Source: Allolobophora icterica (taxonomy: Eukaryota; Annelida; Clitellata; Crassiclitellata; Lumbricidae). Taken from it: DNA of 64,000 bases. The stretch's first letter is position 1. Every line of letters begins with the position of its first letter. Of the stretch, positions 1 through 12,400 are shown in pieces. The DNA lies in the NCBI GenBank assembly GCA_963556255.1, contig OY744615.1:7959169-8023168 (forward strand), given 5' to 3'. The position numbers and the translations under genes are program-made. The notes below the pieces were generated by a model. That model did not search any database and had not been told where the DNA came from. It worked only from the letters and a program-made list of their open reading frames with translations.

Positions 1-613
1 GATCATTGAGAGTTTGAAATGATAATGTAATGACGGTAATAAAGAGACGCACTTGCACAGCCAGTTTGTAAAAAGGTAGAATAGAAGTTGAATATGTACT
101 GACCAGAGCGCTTAGTCAGTGTCGTGTGCAAAATTATGGCGACAGTTTTTTAAATGATAACGGCGTCTACTAACATCTGCATGTTATGCATGTTTTGGGG
201 TTCGTGTGTTGCGAGCCTTGTCGTCCGTCGTCGCTCCTCTTCCTCGATGCTACGCAGTCAAAGAATTCCGGACATTGGTGTCTTCTATGAGCTCTGGATG
301 AAAATCACTCGATTTGGCTCTGCGTGTCTGCGGGAGCTCGGCATTAGTGACTCTTCTAGTTATCCGAGCACAGTTAGCTATCGACCTATCGTTTCTTCTT
401 AATGACTTTAAACATGGTTGAAGCTGGCGCAGGCAATCTTTCGGGTACTAAAATTGCGCTGTGTCAATTGTCTAGATGCATAGATACAAATGGACCACTG
501 ACACATATGTTACGGCAAACTATGCGATATTACGATGCATCATGTTATGCAATCCGATGTTACGTTATTCCTTTTTGCTTATGTATTAGGTGGCTGATAT
601 ATATATATTGCAG
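1..613. other. left-edge intron or upstream sequence, nothing recognised
   Basis: Sequence before the first recognisable exon of the plus-strand SLC5 gene. It ends in a convincing splice acceptor (TATATATATTGCAG) at 613. The exon expected just upstream, by comparison with the minus-strand paralogue (the GPVTALFVLG segment), is not present here, so it must lie beyond the window. Short open frames at 154-402 and 402-626 show no family resemblance that I can see. Confidence 0.5.
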
Positions 614-3600
614 GGCATACTATTAGGTGGCATCGTTGGTATATCCACTACACTCTGGTTATGCATCGGGTCTCTGACTGTGCGCTACAATTACCCTCTG
701 CCACCTCTATCCGTCGAACAATGTTCCCTTGGAGACGCTAACGTTACCTTTACTCCTTCCTTACTGAACTTCACCAACTACACGTCCTTCGAAGTCTTTG
801 ATAGAATCAGAGCAAAAGACAGCTGGAACCAAACAATTGAGTTTCTTCCAGCAGGAAGAAGCCATGTGGTAAGCAATATCACGAAACAAAGATCACATTT
901 CGTTTTGCGACAATACATTACACTGAGGCTTTTCCATGAGTAAACAATCAAGTTGTAAACATTTAAACTATTACACTACTGTCGGCGAGCTTCTAAATTT
1001 TTCATTCTTGGCATCATAAAAGTGACGTAGGCTTACATCAACGTCCAATGCAAAGGTGCGTTTAAACTTTAAAGCTTGCTAATCATCAGAAGAAAATTAC
1101 GTTCAAAATTACATTGCATCATGCCACAATATGTACAATTGCATCACATCAATACCATTACAAGACTGTTTTTCCTTTGTCAGGCTCAACTTCGAGGACT
1201 GGAGAATTTCTATGGCATTTCCTATATGTGGTTCTTACCATTTGGAGCCATCGTCACAGGAGTCGTCGGTATAATAGCATCTTTCATTATGAGTAAGTAC
1301 AATCTTTCCTAGCGTGTTCTTATACCTAATCAAATGCAATCTGGTCTAATCCAGTTCTTTGGTTATGAAAATCTGGCTTTATTCTCGAAGACTCTTAAGG
1401 AAATGGGTTTTATATAATTTCTCAGCGACGCTAATGTATTTTTAATCGATGTGTTTTCTGGCCGTAAACCTGCCACTTTAGTAGCCTCTGACTAGGCTAC
1501 TTTTAAAAACTGAAAACCTTACGAAAACTGTTGTTAGAATTTATTGAACATCTCTGCGATTAACAATATATGGTGTCCTCTGCCTCATTTGTGAGGGATT
1601 TCTTCCTCTGACATCCACTTTGCAGCCTACATTAATCCGCTTTGTCATGGTATAGGCCTACACGATTGACATGTGTCTACATGTACTTAAGCTTTGCTTG
1701 TTAAAAAGGGGACAAAGAACTGGAGGCGCAGGTGGATGAACGTCTTCTTCTGCGCTTCCACGGCTGCCGATGGGCGGAAAAGAACGAAAATAAAGACAGC
1801 ATGGACGACGAGAATAAAGTATCGCTGCAGGAAACTAAAGTAGGCGCCACATAAATGTTTTAATTGGTTTATTTCGTTGGTATCGAAAAAGTTGCCGTAC
1901 TGTATTTAAAGAGGTTCTGATGAATTCAAGTTTCAGTCTGCTACACTATACACCGTGCGAAAATCCTCTCATATCTCAGCATGGGCCTACATAAAAGACA
2001 CACGGTAGGATTGCTCCAAAGGGATGGCTCGCTATCGAGGACAGCGTATAGACCGTACCAGAGCTGTTTGTGCCGCTTTCATCTCAGGTTGCCGGTAGCT
2101 TAAGCTGCCCGTGGAGACCTTCTGGTTCCTTGCTGTCGTATCTCAACACGAATCACTCTTCACTCTCCTAAATTGGTCCATCCCTTTGGAACAATCTTCC
2201 TGTAGACATTCGAGCTGTCTCTTTAAACTCTGCTGAAGCTCCTTGTTCTTGCTATGTTAAGACGCAACTGTTCAGATCCCATAGCGCCCTTTAGAGGTTC
2301 CTAAAATGCGTTCATCTGCCTATCGATTTTTGTTTTGACTCAGCTTTGGCGTGCTAAAGAATTTGAAGATTACGATCTGAATGAATGACTAAACAGAGAT
2401 CAAAATGACCACTTAAGACATGTTCCTGACCTATAAAATCAGAGAAAAGCATAGTGGCAGTTGTGGTCTCCTGGACACGCCAGTGTCCAATGACTATTAT
2501 TTTGTGCGGCGTTTAATGGATCAAAGCTCTTGTAACCATTTGGATTCATTGCTGTACCGAAGTTCTAATTATTACGAGTCCATTCTTCCTTTACCCTCCT
2601 TCTTTCATTCATTCATTCATTCCTTCCTTTTCCTTCCTTTCCTTAAAATTCCTTCTGTCTTTCTTCCATCCTGTATTTGTTCTTTAAGTCCTTCTCTCTC
2701 GTTTTCCTTTTCTTCTTTTTTGTTTCCTTATTTTCTCCTTATTCTTGTTTCTTCCTTCCATTTTCCATCTTTTCATTCTGTTTTCATTTTTTCCTTCGTT
2801 CTTTTCTTTAATTTCTTTTATTTACTTTCTTCTTTTTCTTTCCTCATTCATTTTTACCTATCGTTTTCCCTCCTTTTCCTTATCTTTTTCATTCCTATTT
2901 ACCTATCTTTTACCGTCTTTTTACCTATGTTTATCCCTCCTTTTTACCTATCTTTTCCATTCCTTTTTACCTATCTTTTCCCATCCTTCTTGTCTGTCTC
3001 TACCTTTTATTTCCTTTCTTCCTTCATTCTTCTTTCATTGTTTCCTTCCTTGTCCTTTGTTTTCTTAGTTTCCTTCAATCTTTTACTTTCCTTTCACTTT
3101 CTGTCATTTTATTCTGTTTTTATTTTTGCCTTCGTTCCTTTCCTTTTCTTTAATTCCTTTTATTTACTTTCTTCCTTTGTCCTTCCTTCCTCTTCCTTCC
3201 TTTCTTCCTTCTGAACTGTCTTTTTGCTTTTTTCTTCCTTTCTTTTCTTCCTTTCGTCCATTTCTCATGCCGTCGTTCCTTTATTTTCTTTCTTTCTTCC
3301 TCTCTTCCTCCCTACCACACACATCTCCATAGGCCGGAGAGCGCAACGATCGCCGACCGGGATGACTCGAAACTGGAACATAGAACTCACGGGTGTATGT
3401 CGAGGCAGTGCCAACAATTGAAGCACGTTTCAGCATGATGGTCCTGGAAGCAATACGCTCGTCAACAGGAACCCAGTGATAAACGTCTTGCATATATTCA
3501 GGTGTAACTTTAGCGTTTAATAAGTGCATTAAATAACTAAAAATAGGCAGCTAATAAATTAGCAAATAAATAGCTTCTGGTGTGTTTTGTTGATTTCAGA

Positions 3601-3746
3601 CTCTTGAGGAACCAACGGATGAATTTGTTAAGAGCATAGAAATTACCGAAGAACATGGAAACCAGTTTCACAAGGAAAGCCAGGGTGACTTGAAAAGAGA
3701 CTTGGAATATGGTCTACTCACTCAGGATGGCCAAGGAAAAGCATAA
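614..3746 (+). CDS. SLC5-family sodium-coupled solute transporter, last four exons (5'-partial)
   Basis: This is the C-terminal part of a sodium/solute symporter of the SLC5 family, an integral plasma-membrane transporter. Exons are 614-868, 1184-1292, 1709-1839 and 3600-3746. All junctions are AG/GT, and the reading frame stays open to a TAA at 3744-3746. The first exon begins GILLGGIVGISTTLWLCIGS, a late membrane helix typical of SLC5, followed by an extracellular loop with N-glycosylation sequons (NVT, NYT, NQT). The second encodes the final helix (YGISYMWFLPFGAIVTGVVG). The last two encode a charged cytoplasmic tail ending GQGKA. Exon lengths 255, 109 and 131 equal those of the minus-strand paralogue at 6551-8059. 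The 5' exons lie outside the window. The family is sure; the substrate (monocarboxylate, vitamin, iodide or other) is not. Confidence 0.85.
2080..2330 (+). pseudogene. LINE reverse-transcriptase C-terminal remnant
   Basis: In the last intron of the plus-strand SLC5 gene. The three-frame reading contains the text WNNLPVDIRAVSLNSAE, followed by a KTQLF-like end. This is the usual closing block of L2/CR1-type ORF2 proteins (WNSLP-x-x-x-R ... FK-x-x-LK). Only the tail is recognisable, with frame breaks. Confidence 0.45.
2575..3312 (+). repeat. polypyrimidine (CTTTCCTT-type) low-complexity tract
   Basis: About 740 bp, almost entirely C and T on the plus strand, built of degenerate TTCC, TTTC and TTTTACCTATC units. 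The long open frames across it (poly F/S/L) follow from composition and are not genes. It lies between the last two exons of the plus-strand SLC5 gene and could serve as an oversized polypyrimidine region, or simply be repeat expansion. Confidence 0.85.
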
Positions 3747-4049
3747 TGTCTGAATCGAAAAGCTTAGTCTCAACAACTGTAATCAGATAATTAGAAATCA
3801 TGAAAGATAAAGTCTGCTCAACAGTGTTGCCCGAACGCTCACGAACATAGCACTCACGTAAAAGTAACACCAAATGGTATATATATATATACCAAATGCT
3901 GTTAATTAGCTTTCATGATTCGACTAGGTCAAAGCGAATGGATGCTCAGTTGACTCAAGGACTCAAGTTGACTCAGGTGCTCAGTGTATGACTCAACCTC
4001 TGTTCGTTTATTAACTCCTCAACAGAGGCGCGCGCTAAACCGTCGCTAT

Positions 4050-4116
4050 TGTGTGGTTAGAGCGCTCGGTTTGTAACGGGGAGAGGGGGAGATGGGTTCG
4101 AGCCTCGCCCGAGGCA
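4050..4116 (+). repeat. tRNA-derived SINE head
   Basis: Reads like a tRNA: an A-box-like TGGTTAGAGCGCTCGG and a B-box GGTTCGAGCCTC separated by a G-rich insertion. A diverged relative (TTGGTTAGGGTACTCGGCC ... AGTTCGATC) lies at 4988-5053. Neither folds into a complete mature tRNA, and both sit in repeat-rich DNA, so SINE heads are more likely than functional tRNA genes. Confidence 0.5.
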
Positions 4117-4559
4117 GCAATTGTATAGAGACTTTGAACAAGTACTTCACTCATAATAAGCCAGTTCACCTTTATTTTTCCCGCAAGGCATGACGGGAAC
4201 GACGTTCATCAACAAACGAAAACATGGCGGATCGCTTAGAATCGTTGAATGACTTCAATCGATGGAAGGTGGACGATTTAAAGAAATATATAAATATATA
4301 TTATTGTTACACTATGATCGACTAATCAGTCAAATATTTTTTAATATCTGTGTCAAACTGAAGATCATAGCAATATCGGCAACGGCACGCTTCAGTTTGT
4401 TGATGAACGGCCGGAAGGCAATGCGCATGCGCAGCAAAATGGCTGCGCATGCGCATTGCTAATGCTGAACTGGCTTATTGCTCTGAGCCATCGATGTTCT
4501 GTCGTATGGTCGTGTGCACTTCTCAACTTTGGAATGGGGTGATATAATAATATCAAATG

Positions 4560-4770
4560 CAGTTGTATTATATATAGGCGGAGTTATAATTATATCATTA
4601 TTACGCATTTATAAAATACCATTATCTAAACACCAAGCATCAATCGATGGCGCTGATCAATAGTGATTGAAGGACTTGCTCAAGGTCCCTACACAGTAAC
4701 CGTCTCAGGGCAGGAGTCTCGAACCCAAGTTCTTCGCGTTAGAAGCCAATCAGCTACAGTGCCCACCGTC
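4560..4770 (-). repeat. tRNA-derived SINE, minus strand, family shared with 17620 and 52200
   Basis: On the minus strand a tRNA-like head (TAGCTGATTGGCTTCTAACG, then GGGTTCGAGACTCC) is followed by a body containing ACCTTGAGCAAGTCCTTCA and GCGCCATCGATTGATGCTTGG. The same body text recurs at 17620-17735 and 52195-52330, which defines a dispersed SINE family. Confidence 0.6.
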
Positions 4771-6047
4771 GGCTATCATGTTACAAGACTGGGTCAGCAC
4801 GATCAGTCGTAGCAGTGTCCTCATTAACATCAGGCTGATTGTTAGTCAACGTCTAATTAAATTTTTCATAATTATCTACCTATGCAGTAATAAAATGTAT
4901 CACTAATAATTTCACCGTTTCAATAACCCTCTCAACTCTGGCAACAGTATGATTATAATTGGTGACGTCTGCCAGAGTTACACAGCGTTACACTATCCGA
5001 TTGGTTAGGGTACTCGGCCTGTAACGGGGAGGGTAAGAGTTCGATCGTCTCCTAAAAAACATTCATAGCAACAATATATTCACGTCTATGATGAATACAC
5101 AACCTAATGTAGGCCTAAAGCCTAACAAGTTCTGTGTCACCTGATGCGCCTAGTACGCCACGTTAAGTAATTGAGCCCAAGTGTTCCATTTAACCAAGAT
5201 TAGTGATAGTTAACGACGCTGTGTCATAACAAAGATGACTCGCCTTTTCCTTTACCCAGGCTTGGGACCGGCACTTCCAGAGTCTGGACAGTGGCATCTT
5301 CCTCATACCCGATCCTCAGCAGCTTCAACTTCAGCCCTGAGGTCGACAGCTTATTACGACTTATTAGCCTCACCATCCACCGGCAACTAGAGCGAGCTCA
5401 AGGTAATCACACGGATATCACCCTTTCGAACTGCGTTATACAGTCAAGTATAGGCTATCGTCTTTTGTTGGGGTTTTAAAAATGGGAAAGAGTCAAATGC
5501 TTCATTAATGGATTGGCAAGACTGAATCTTTTACTTTTTTGACAAAAATTATAGGAAATAATTAAGTGAAATCGTGTGTAGTGACTTGAGCTAATCTCTG
5601 AAAATTTCTTACTATACACTGCACACTCCACACATATCAACCGCACACTCAACAATGTCAACTGCACACTGTGTGTCCAAAAGCAGACTATTTTAGGCCC
5701 TGGTGGACACCATGCTTAAACTTATTACACTTCATACGACCGCACTACTTAAGTGATGCTGGTAATTGAATAATTTATGACCAACGTAAATATATTTAGT
5801 CCTAATGATCATCATTAAATCTATACAATTAGACTCACCGATAATTGCGAATAAAGTGGAAATCGTTAAAACTATGTTTCTTTGTACGTTTGATATTAAG
5901 TCTACGAATGTGCTCTAGACACCGGATGTTTCTCCTGTGTTACCTGAATAATCATAACCTATACAAATGCATTTGATCCTAACCGTCATCGTTAAATCTA
6001 TACAGATATAAAACAACTACGTTTTCTGATGCGTTTGTATGTTAAAT

Positions 6048-6390
6048 CTACAGATGTGCTATAAACACACGGGATGCTTCTCTTGGTTCGTCTTTGGTGG
6101 CAGAACCGTTTTCCGTTTCTTTCTTTAGATTGCTTTTGATTTCCTTATGAAACCGGTCTTCAGTTCCATTTGAAGCCATCATTTCCGTGTGTTGAGGACA
6201 ACCTTCTTCAGGTCCCTTCAAAACCTGGAAGTAACAAAACAAACGAACTACTGGATGAATTTCCGAGCAATGTCAGACACAGAGTGCAGTTATAATTATA
6301 CTTGAGAAAAGCAGAGGACGAAATTGGAAAACATCGATTCACACTAATGGCCGTGTATTGATGGGCGTGAGAAAAATCTGGTGATGACAC

Positions 6391-6465
<75 letters not shown>

Positions 6466-9400
6466 GGGGAGAAGGAGGACGAGGAAGAGGAAGAGGAGGA
6501 GATGATGATGATGATGATGATGATGATGATAGCATTTATGTGGCACCTACTTTGGTTTCCTCTACTGGTTCTCTATCATCGTCGTCCATGGATTCTTTGT
6601 TTTCGTTCTTTTCCGCCCATGCGCAGCCGCGGAACCTCAGAAGAAGACGTTCATCCACCATCGCCTCAAGGTCTTTGTCCCCTGTTTAAGAAACAAAGTT
6701 AAGTATAGGCAGAGAGCTGCATTGAAATCTCTATGGATTATAAGTATATGCTTGCGGGTAACCTACTTTTACGTGCAATCGTTTGATACCTTTCTAATCT
6801 CGGTATTTCGGTCACATTGCCATTAAAGACTAAGTTCTGTTCCGATACATTAGAGTCGATTGGATTAAATTCGACTGAATTCAAATATTTAATTGGAATA
6901 TAAAAGAAATTGAAGAATTGATTGGATTACTGTGGAGTAACTGGAGGATGAAAATAAGATTAGATTAGATTGTACTTACTCATGATTAAGGATGCTGTTA
7001 TACCGATGACTATTGTGATAATAGCTCCAAATGGTGAGAACCAGAGGTAGGATATGGCGTAGAAATTCTCCAGACCTCGAAGTGGAGTCTGAGGAAATAG
7101 AAAAACGGAGTCTCTAATATCATGTAATGTGACTTAATGCGATGTAAAGTGTCATTATGTAATGCGATTCATTTTAATGTGATAGTATGTGATCGTCTAA
7201 GCGTGTAAAATGCATGTAGTTCCTAAGATACAGATCAGAAAGCTGCACAACGCGAAAGTTAGATGAAAACAGAAATCAGAGTTCAGATGAGTTGGCAACG
7301 GAAATGTCCAGGAATTTCAAGACTACAGGAAATTAGAAATGATGACATGTGGTAGCTCTAAAGTATTTAAACAACTCTAGCAGATGAAGTCGTTCAACGA
7401 AGACTCCGATGTTTTGGACATGTAGAGAGATTGCCAGTTGACCGAATACCGCACAATGCACTACATGTAACATTGAAGGAAAGAGAAACAAAGGCAGACC
7501 AAGACTACGCTGGATAGATAATATAAATGAGGACTAACACTAAGAGGAGCAATGGACTGGACAAAATGACCAAGGACAATGGAGATCATTTATTCGCAGC
7601 CATTGCCGCCAAGTGGTTGGCGTCGAACTGATGATGACGATGATGATGACGATACATTAGAGTCGATTGTAAACCAATTGCGTTATGTCAAGTGGTGCGA
7701 GAAATAAACGAATATTTGATTGATTGATTGATTGACGACGATGATGATGAATGTAATGTTTATAAATTGTTATGTAATGAATTTTCGTAGGCAATGCTTA
7801 TCACTTGGGTTCTAGATTCTGGCAGGGCTTCCGTTGTTTGGTTCCAGTTGTTGCTGGTGCCGATTCCATCCAAGACCCGGAAGGACGTGTGGTTGGTGTA
7901 GCTCGATGAGGAAAGGAAGAGAGTGGAGTTACCGTTTCCAACTGGACATTGCTGAACGGAAACAGGTGGCAGAGGAGGGTGTTTGTGGGGCACCGTCAGA
8001 GACCCCATGCTCAACCAGAGAGTAACCACTGCACCCAAGATGCCTCCAAGTAGCGTGCCCTTGAACAGAAAAATGTTAGTCATGCTGTTTACTCACACTT
8101 AGGAGTGCAATCATCATTTATAAAAATAAATCTTAATGGTTACCACTATATGCATAAATTTGTTATTAATGACAGCATTCATAGCACCATTCCATTCATT
8201 AAACGGCAGAGTCTTTATTAATCTAACGCAGTGACTTCTAAAACGCCAATTGATGCTTTTTAGAAATGTAGAAGAAGAGAAGAAGAGCCGCCCCTTAGGT
8301 ATGCAGTGATAGTGACTTCACTTTCTTAACTTCAACATATGAGGGCGGGGCCAGTCCTCTTTCTCGGCGTCTCATCTTCCCACTGAAAGTGTATGGTCAG
8401 TGTAGCCCTGTGTTGATCCGATTGAATATTTATTCTTCTATTAACTGTTTTGTTCCTGGTTGCGGTATGACAACCAGTTTACTCAATAAACGAATATATA
8501 TGTACATACATTACAGCTGAATCGGCTAGGAGTACAGTTGCTGCAGAAATCTCAAAACAAATTGCTGCAATGGTGAGAATTTGAACCCTCGTCCTATCAG
8601 TTGACGATCCAAAACGCTAACCACTAGATTTTCGCGAACTCATAGAAATATAATCATAATCCAAAATAATGCGTTGGTGGAAACCGGGAAATCTGATAAG
8701 TAAGAGGCACAAAGACTCGTGCCAAAATCATAGATGGCACCATAAGAGTATAGCTACAAAAGTAATCGTGGTTTTCTTTTGTGGTAGGCAGTGCCAGATT
8801 AGACCCTAGGAAGCTCCACACTGCTTGGACTCCTGTGATTGGATATTTGTGGTCTTCCATAGTCATCTGCTCAGAGATTCTCCGCCGTCGACAAAATATC
8901 AAAGAAAAGAGTCTTTCCTCTTTCTACTTTCTGTCTTTTTCCTACACTTCTCCCTCTGTATGTCCTTTAGATAATCATTCAGCATTAAGGGTTACATGAA
9001 CTAACAGTAAATTTTAAAATTTAAAATTGAATTGCAAATTACACAGTTGAATTTTTGAAGCATTATCATTGTCATTATCATCACCAACGTCATAAGCAGT
9101 ATCTTCACCACTACAATCAGGGTTGTGATGATGTTTCTAATACCTATAAGAAAAAGTAAAGTCCACGCCTGTAGCCAAGAGTCATCAAAGGATGATTAAT
9201 ATATATTAACCTTCCAGTTGGCATGTTTGGAGATTGCGCCAAGGACGAATAACGCAGTGACTGGACCGGTTACCGAACTGCACAAGGCCATCATCACCTG
9301 GCGATGTACAAGAAAAAATAATAAGTTATCTGATAAATTTAGAATTCCGAAATCTAAAATTTCTGTTTAAAACTACCATCAGCGCACAACGCTTGTAGAA

Positions 9401-12400
9401 TTTTTTCGCCCAACAAGAGCTTTTTCCGTAACACTTTCCCTACATCTCTCCTGAAAGAATACTTTGTTGTCTTACGTCCAGCCATAACTTCAATTTATTA
9501 TTAATTTCTCGTTGGATGAAGTATTCCATCGGTTTGCCTTTGCTTGAGCCACATTTCATCCTCTACTAAAGAAACTTTCTCTCTACTAAAGAAACTTTCT
9601 CTCTACTAAAGAAACTTTCGCTCGGCCCTGGTCATCTCTCTCATTACAGGTCAAAATCAACTCCTGAAAAATACAGCGAGATAACATTTACACTGATTAT
9701 ACTCAAATTTACATTTCGTTTGACTGTTTACGAGGAGATGCAATATTGGATGCGGCTAGTAAACTCCTTCTTTATCCATAGAATACTGGATTTTGGCTGC
9801 AGGACACTACACAGCAGCTGAAAAAGTCTGAATTCTTTTAAATTGGCTGACTCACTTATTGTGTTGGTTGATTCTGATTATTATCTGGATGTTATGTTTA
9901 ACTCTACTACGTCCCTCCCTCAACAACTACGAAATGACAAATATCGATGACAGGCTCACCTGTGTAATAGGACCTGGGAAATAAGCCGAGAGGAAGGCCA
10001 CTCCAGTGGATAATGCTCCAAACAGTACAACTGACACACAAAGACACAGTGAACTGTTAATCCAGCGATTGTTAGGTTAAAGAGGTTCCCATGGATTCTG
10101 CGGGATTCTTGTCAATGGCAGAGCAGTACCATTGCAGTTACAAGAAAATGGGCAATTAAGTACGAAAACACAACAGTAAGCTTATGTAATAAGTTATTTT
10201 GTTATAAAATTGTATGTAATTAGGACACAATGTGAGGATAACAGGTCAAACTTGCTTCAAATGGCATACGTTAACACCTTAAAAATTTTCTAGATTTATA
10301 TATTAGAGCGGTCTGTGTTGCTGTGAATGAGGACATTCATCAAATAAAGTGCTAAGCACCGAAGCCCATGTCATACGTAAAGCCAGTGCTTTTTCAGCCG
10401 GAACGCGCCAGAACGGCATTCCGGCACCTTTTTTCAGGTACTAAAAATAATTTATTTATTTTTATGATAAAAACAATAATTTAGTTATTTTAATTTAATT
10501 TCAGTGTTTTGAACTGTTTTCAATGTTTATTGAGACTCCTCCAAACCCCCAATCCCGTTTTTCTAGAGAATTTAGCACGCCCTTAATTATTCAGTTCCGG
10601 AACCTATTGTTCCGTTCCGGAACCTTTTTTCTAGAAAAAAAGCACTGCGTAAAGCTATAACTGTTCTTAGTGAATGAGCTTTTCTGGTTGGTGAACTCAG
10701 ATTTTGGAACTCCTCACTGTATCTGTCCGTTATGCTCAGTCGCTTATGTCATTTCCTTCCACTTTAAGACATTTTCAAATTGATATCCACCGTAATCTTA
10801 TCCGACTGAGCTTCTGGATATTGACCTCAATACGGGTGCAAGAAGCTGGAGCAATACACTTTACTAATTACAATACAACTGAAAATGAATTACAGAGTAT
10901 AACAGAATTATTACTGAGAATTACGAAGTAAATGGGCTATAATATTTTTACCCAGCAGTCTGTTGATGATGGCCTTTCTTGTTTCTGGCAGATGGCTTAG
11001 TTTCCATTTTAGAATGTCTTCCCAACAGTTTGCGGCTGATCCGCTCAGCGCCGATGACACGGTACTTCACATTGCACATTCACAACAAAGAGAGGTAACA
11101 TGAGGCAAGGCTATGGTGAGATAGAGAAAGGAAGAGAAACAAATGGAAGCCAACTGAAGGAGAGGACATAGTTACGAAACAAAGAAACAGAACACGAGAC
11201 AAGGTATGGTGAGACAGAGAAAGAAAGAGAAGCAAATGAAAGCCAATTGAGGGAAAGCGAAGTGAAGCATGATTTGAAGTAAGGTCGTTTAGAAAAACAA
11301 TGTGAAATATTGATCATCAGTTTTTACATATTGTTTTATAGGGTCTTAGGTTGTGTTGGAATTGGTGTAAGAACAGATTGCTTAATGTTGTAAACAAGTT
11401 ATTTTGAAAGCAGTCATACTTTAGTTCTCAATCATGATGGTAAACCTCTATCGGTTTTCGGTTATTTTTTTTATATCAGATTACGACTAATCAGATAAGT
11501 TGATTAAAAGTCCATAGGGCCTACCTCAGGGCTCCTCCATACAGTGTGGACAGGAAGAGTCCCGCAAATCCAGGTGAATCGGCAAAAATTGTTACAACAT
11601 AATATGGCAGCAACTGTACAGATGAGACAAGCATAATTATTATCAGTTAGTGGTGTAAAATAGGACGACATGATGTAATTTAGGAGTAGCAACTGTCTTA
11701 TAATTTGATGTAATTTAATTAAGAAGCCGTATCGATCATTCATATTGTGATAGTATGCCAACTCATTGTCTGTTTCTAAAGCAACACAAGGCAACGCAAT
11801 GCGAACGTACAATGCCAGTGCTAGGTAATCTCTCTGCAGCAACATTATAATAACCAACAGCTTGATAGCAGGGGCAAGAAATAGTGTGTAGTGTATATAA
11901 TAGATGAGCAGATAACGTAGCTGGAAGATGCGCTCGTATCTGAGGTCCCTTACTGTAATTGTAATCTGACATTAATTTATAAAGGACAGTATCGAGAAAC
12001 ACTCATTAGAGGCGCAATAGGGTTTGCCCGATTGACTGAAGTCGATCAGCATTTACAAGACGTTTATTCAGAGCTCACGGTTCAATGCATATAAAGACGA
12101 CCTCTCTAGTATTTCGAAAGCATCACTCAGTACTGTGCATGTTTAATAATACACAAGAGAACAGGAAAGTAGAGTCGATCATAGGTTTATCCATTGATAC
12201 AATGAACAAAACTATGTTTGGTAAGATACTCAATTACCGTAGTTTAGTTGTTTGATGAAGTAAATACCTTTGTCTCTCTCTCGCTCTGTCTCTGTCTTTC
12301 TGGCTCTCTCTGTATGTCTCTCTGTCTGTCTGTCTGTCTCTCTATCTCTGTCTCTCTTTCTCTCTTTCTTTGTTTGTTTCTCTCTGTCTCTCTGCCTCTC

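Larger units (their letters stand above)
3747..6047. other. intergenic region between the two convergent SLC5 genes
   Basis: Contains SINE-like tRNA heads (separate entries), short AT tracts and no exon that I can support. A possible ORF at 5291-5479 is flanked by CAG and GT-like sites but resembles nothing I know. Polyadenylation signals for both genes would be expected here; none stands out. Confidence 0.5.

Noticed and set aside
2420..3332. Long S/F/L-rich open frames (up to 264 codons)
   Set aside because: They lie wholly in a polypyrimidine low-complexity tract, with no domain, codon bias or splice context.
4050..4116. Functional tRNA gene
   Set aside because: The A- and B-boxes are recognisable but there is a G-rich insertion, poor stem pairing and a related degenerate copy nearby. 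A SINE head is more likely.
5240..5455. A host exon between CAG and GTAATC
   Set aside because: The frames are short or stop early and match nothing recognised. The splice-like sites alone are not enough.
6208..6702. Poly-His, poly-Ser, poly-Met and poly-Asp frames
   Set aside because: Direct products of the (GAT)n microsatellite on six frames. The real coding here is the 131-bp SLC5 exon at 6551-6681.
11504..12002. 117- and 79-codon minus-strand frames
   Set aside because: The real SLC5 exon 9 (11525-11613) is in a different frame, reading LLPYYVVTIFADSPGFAGLF with proper splice sites.
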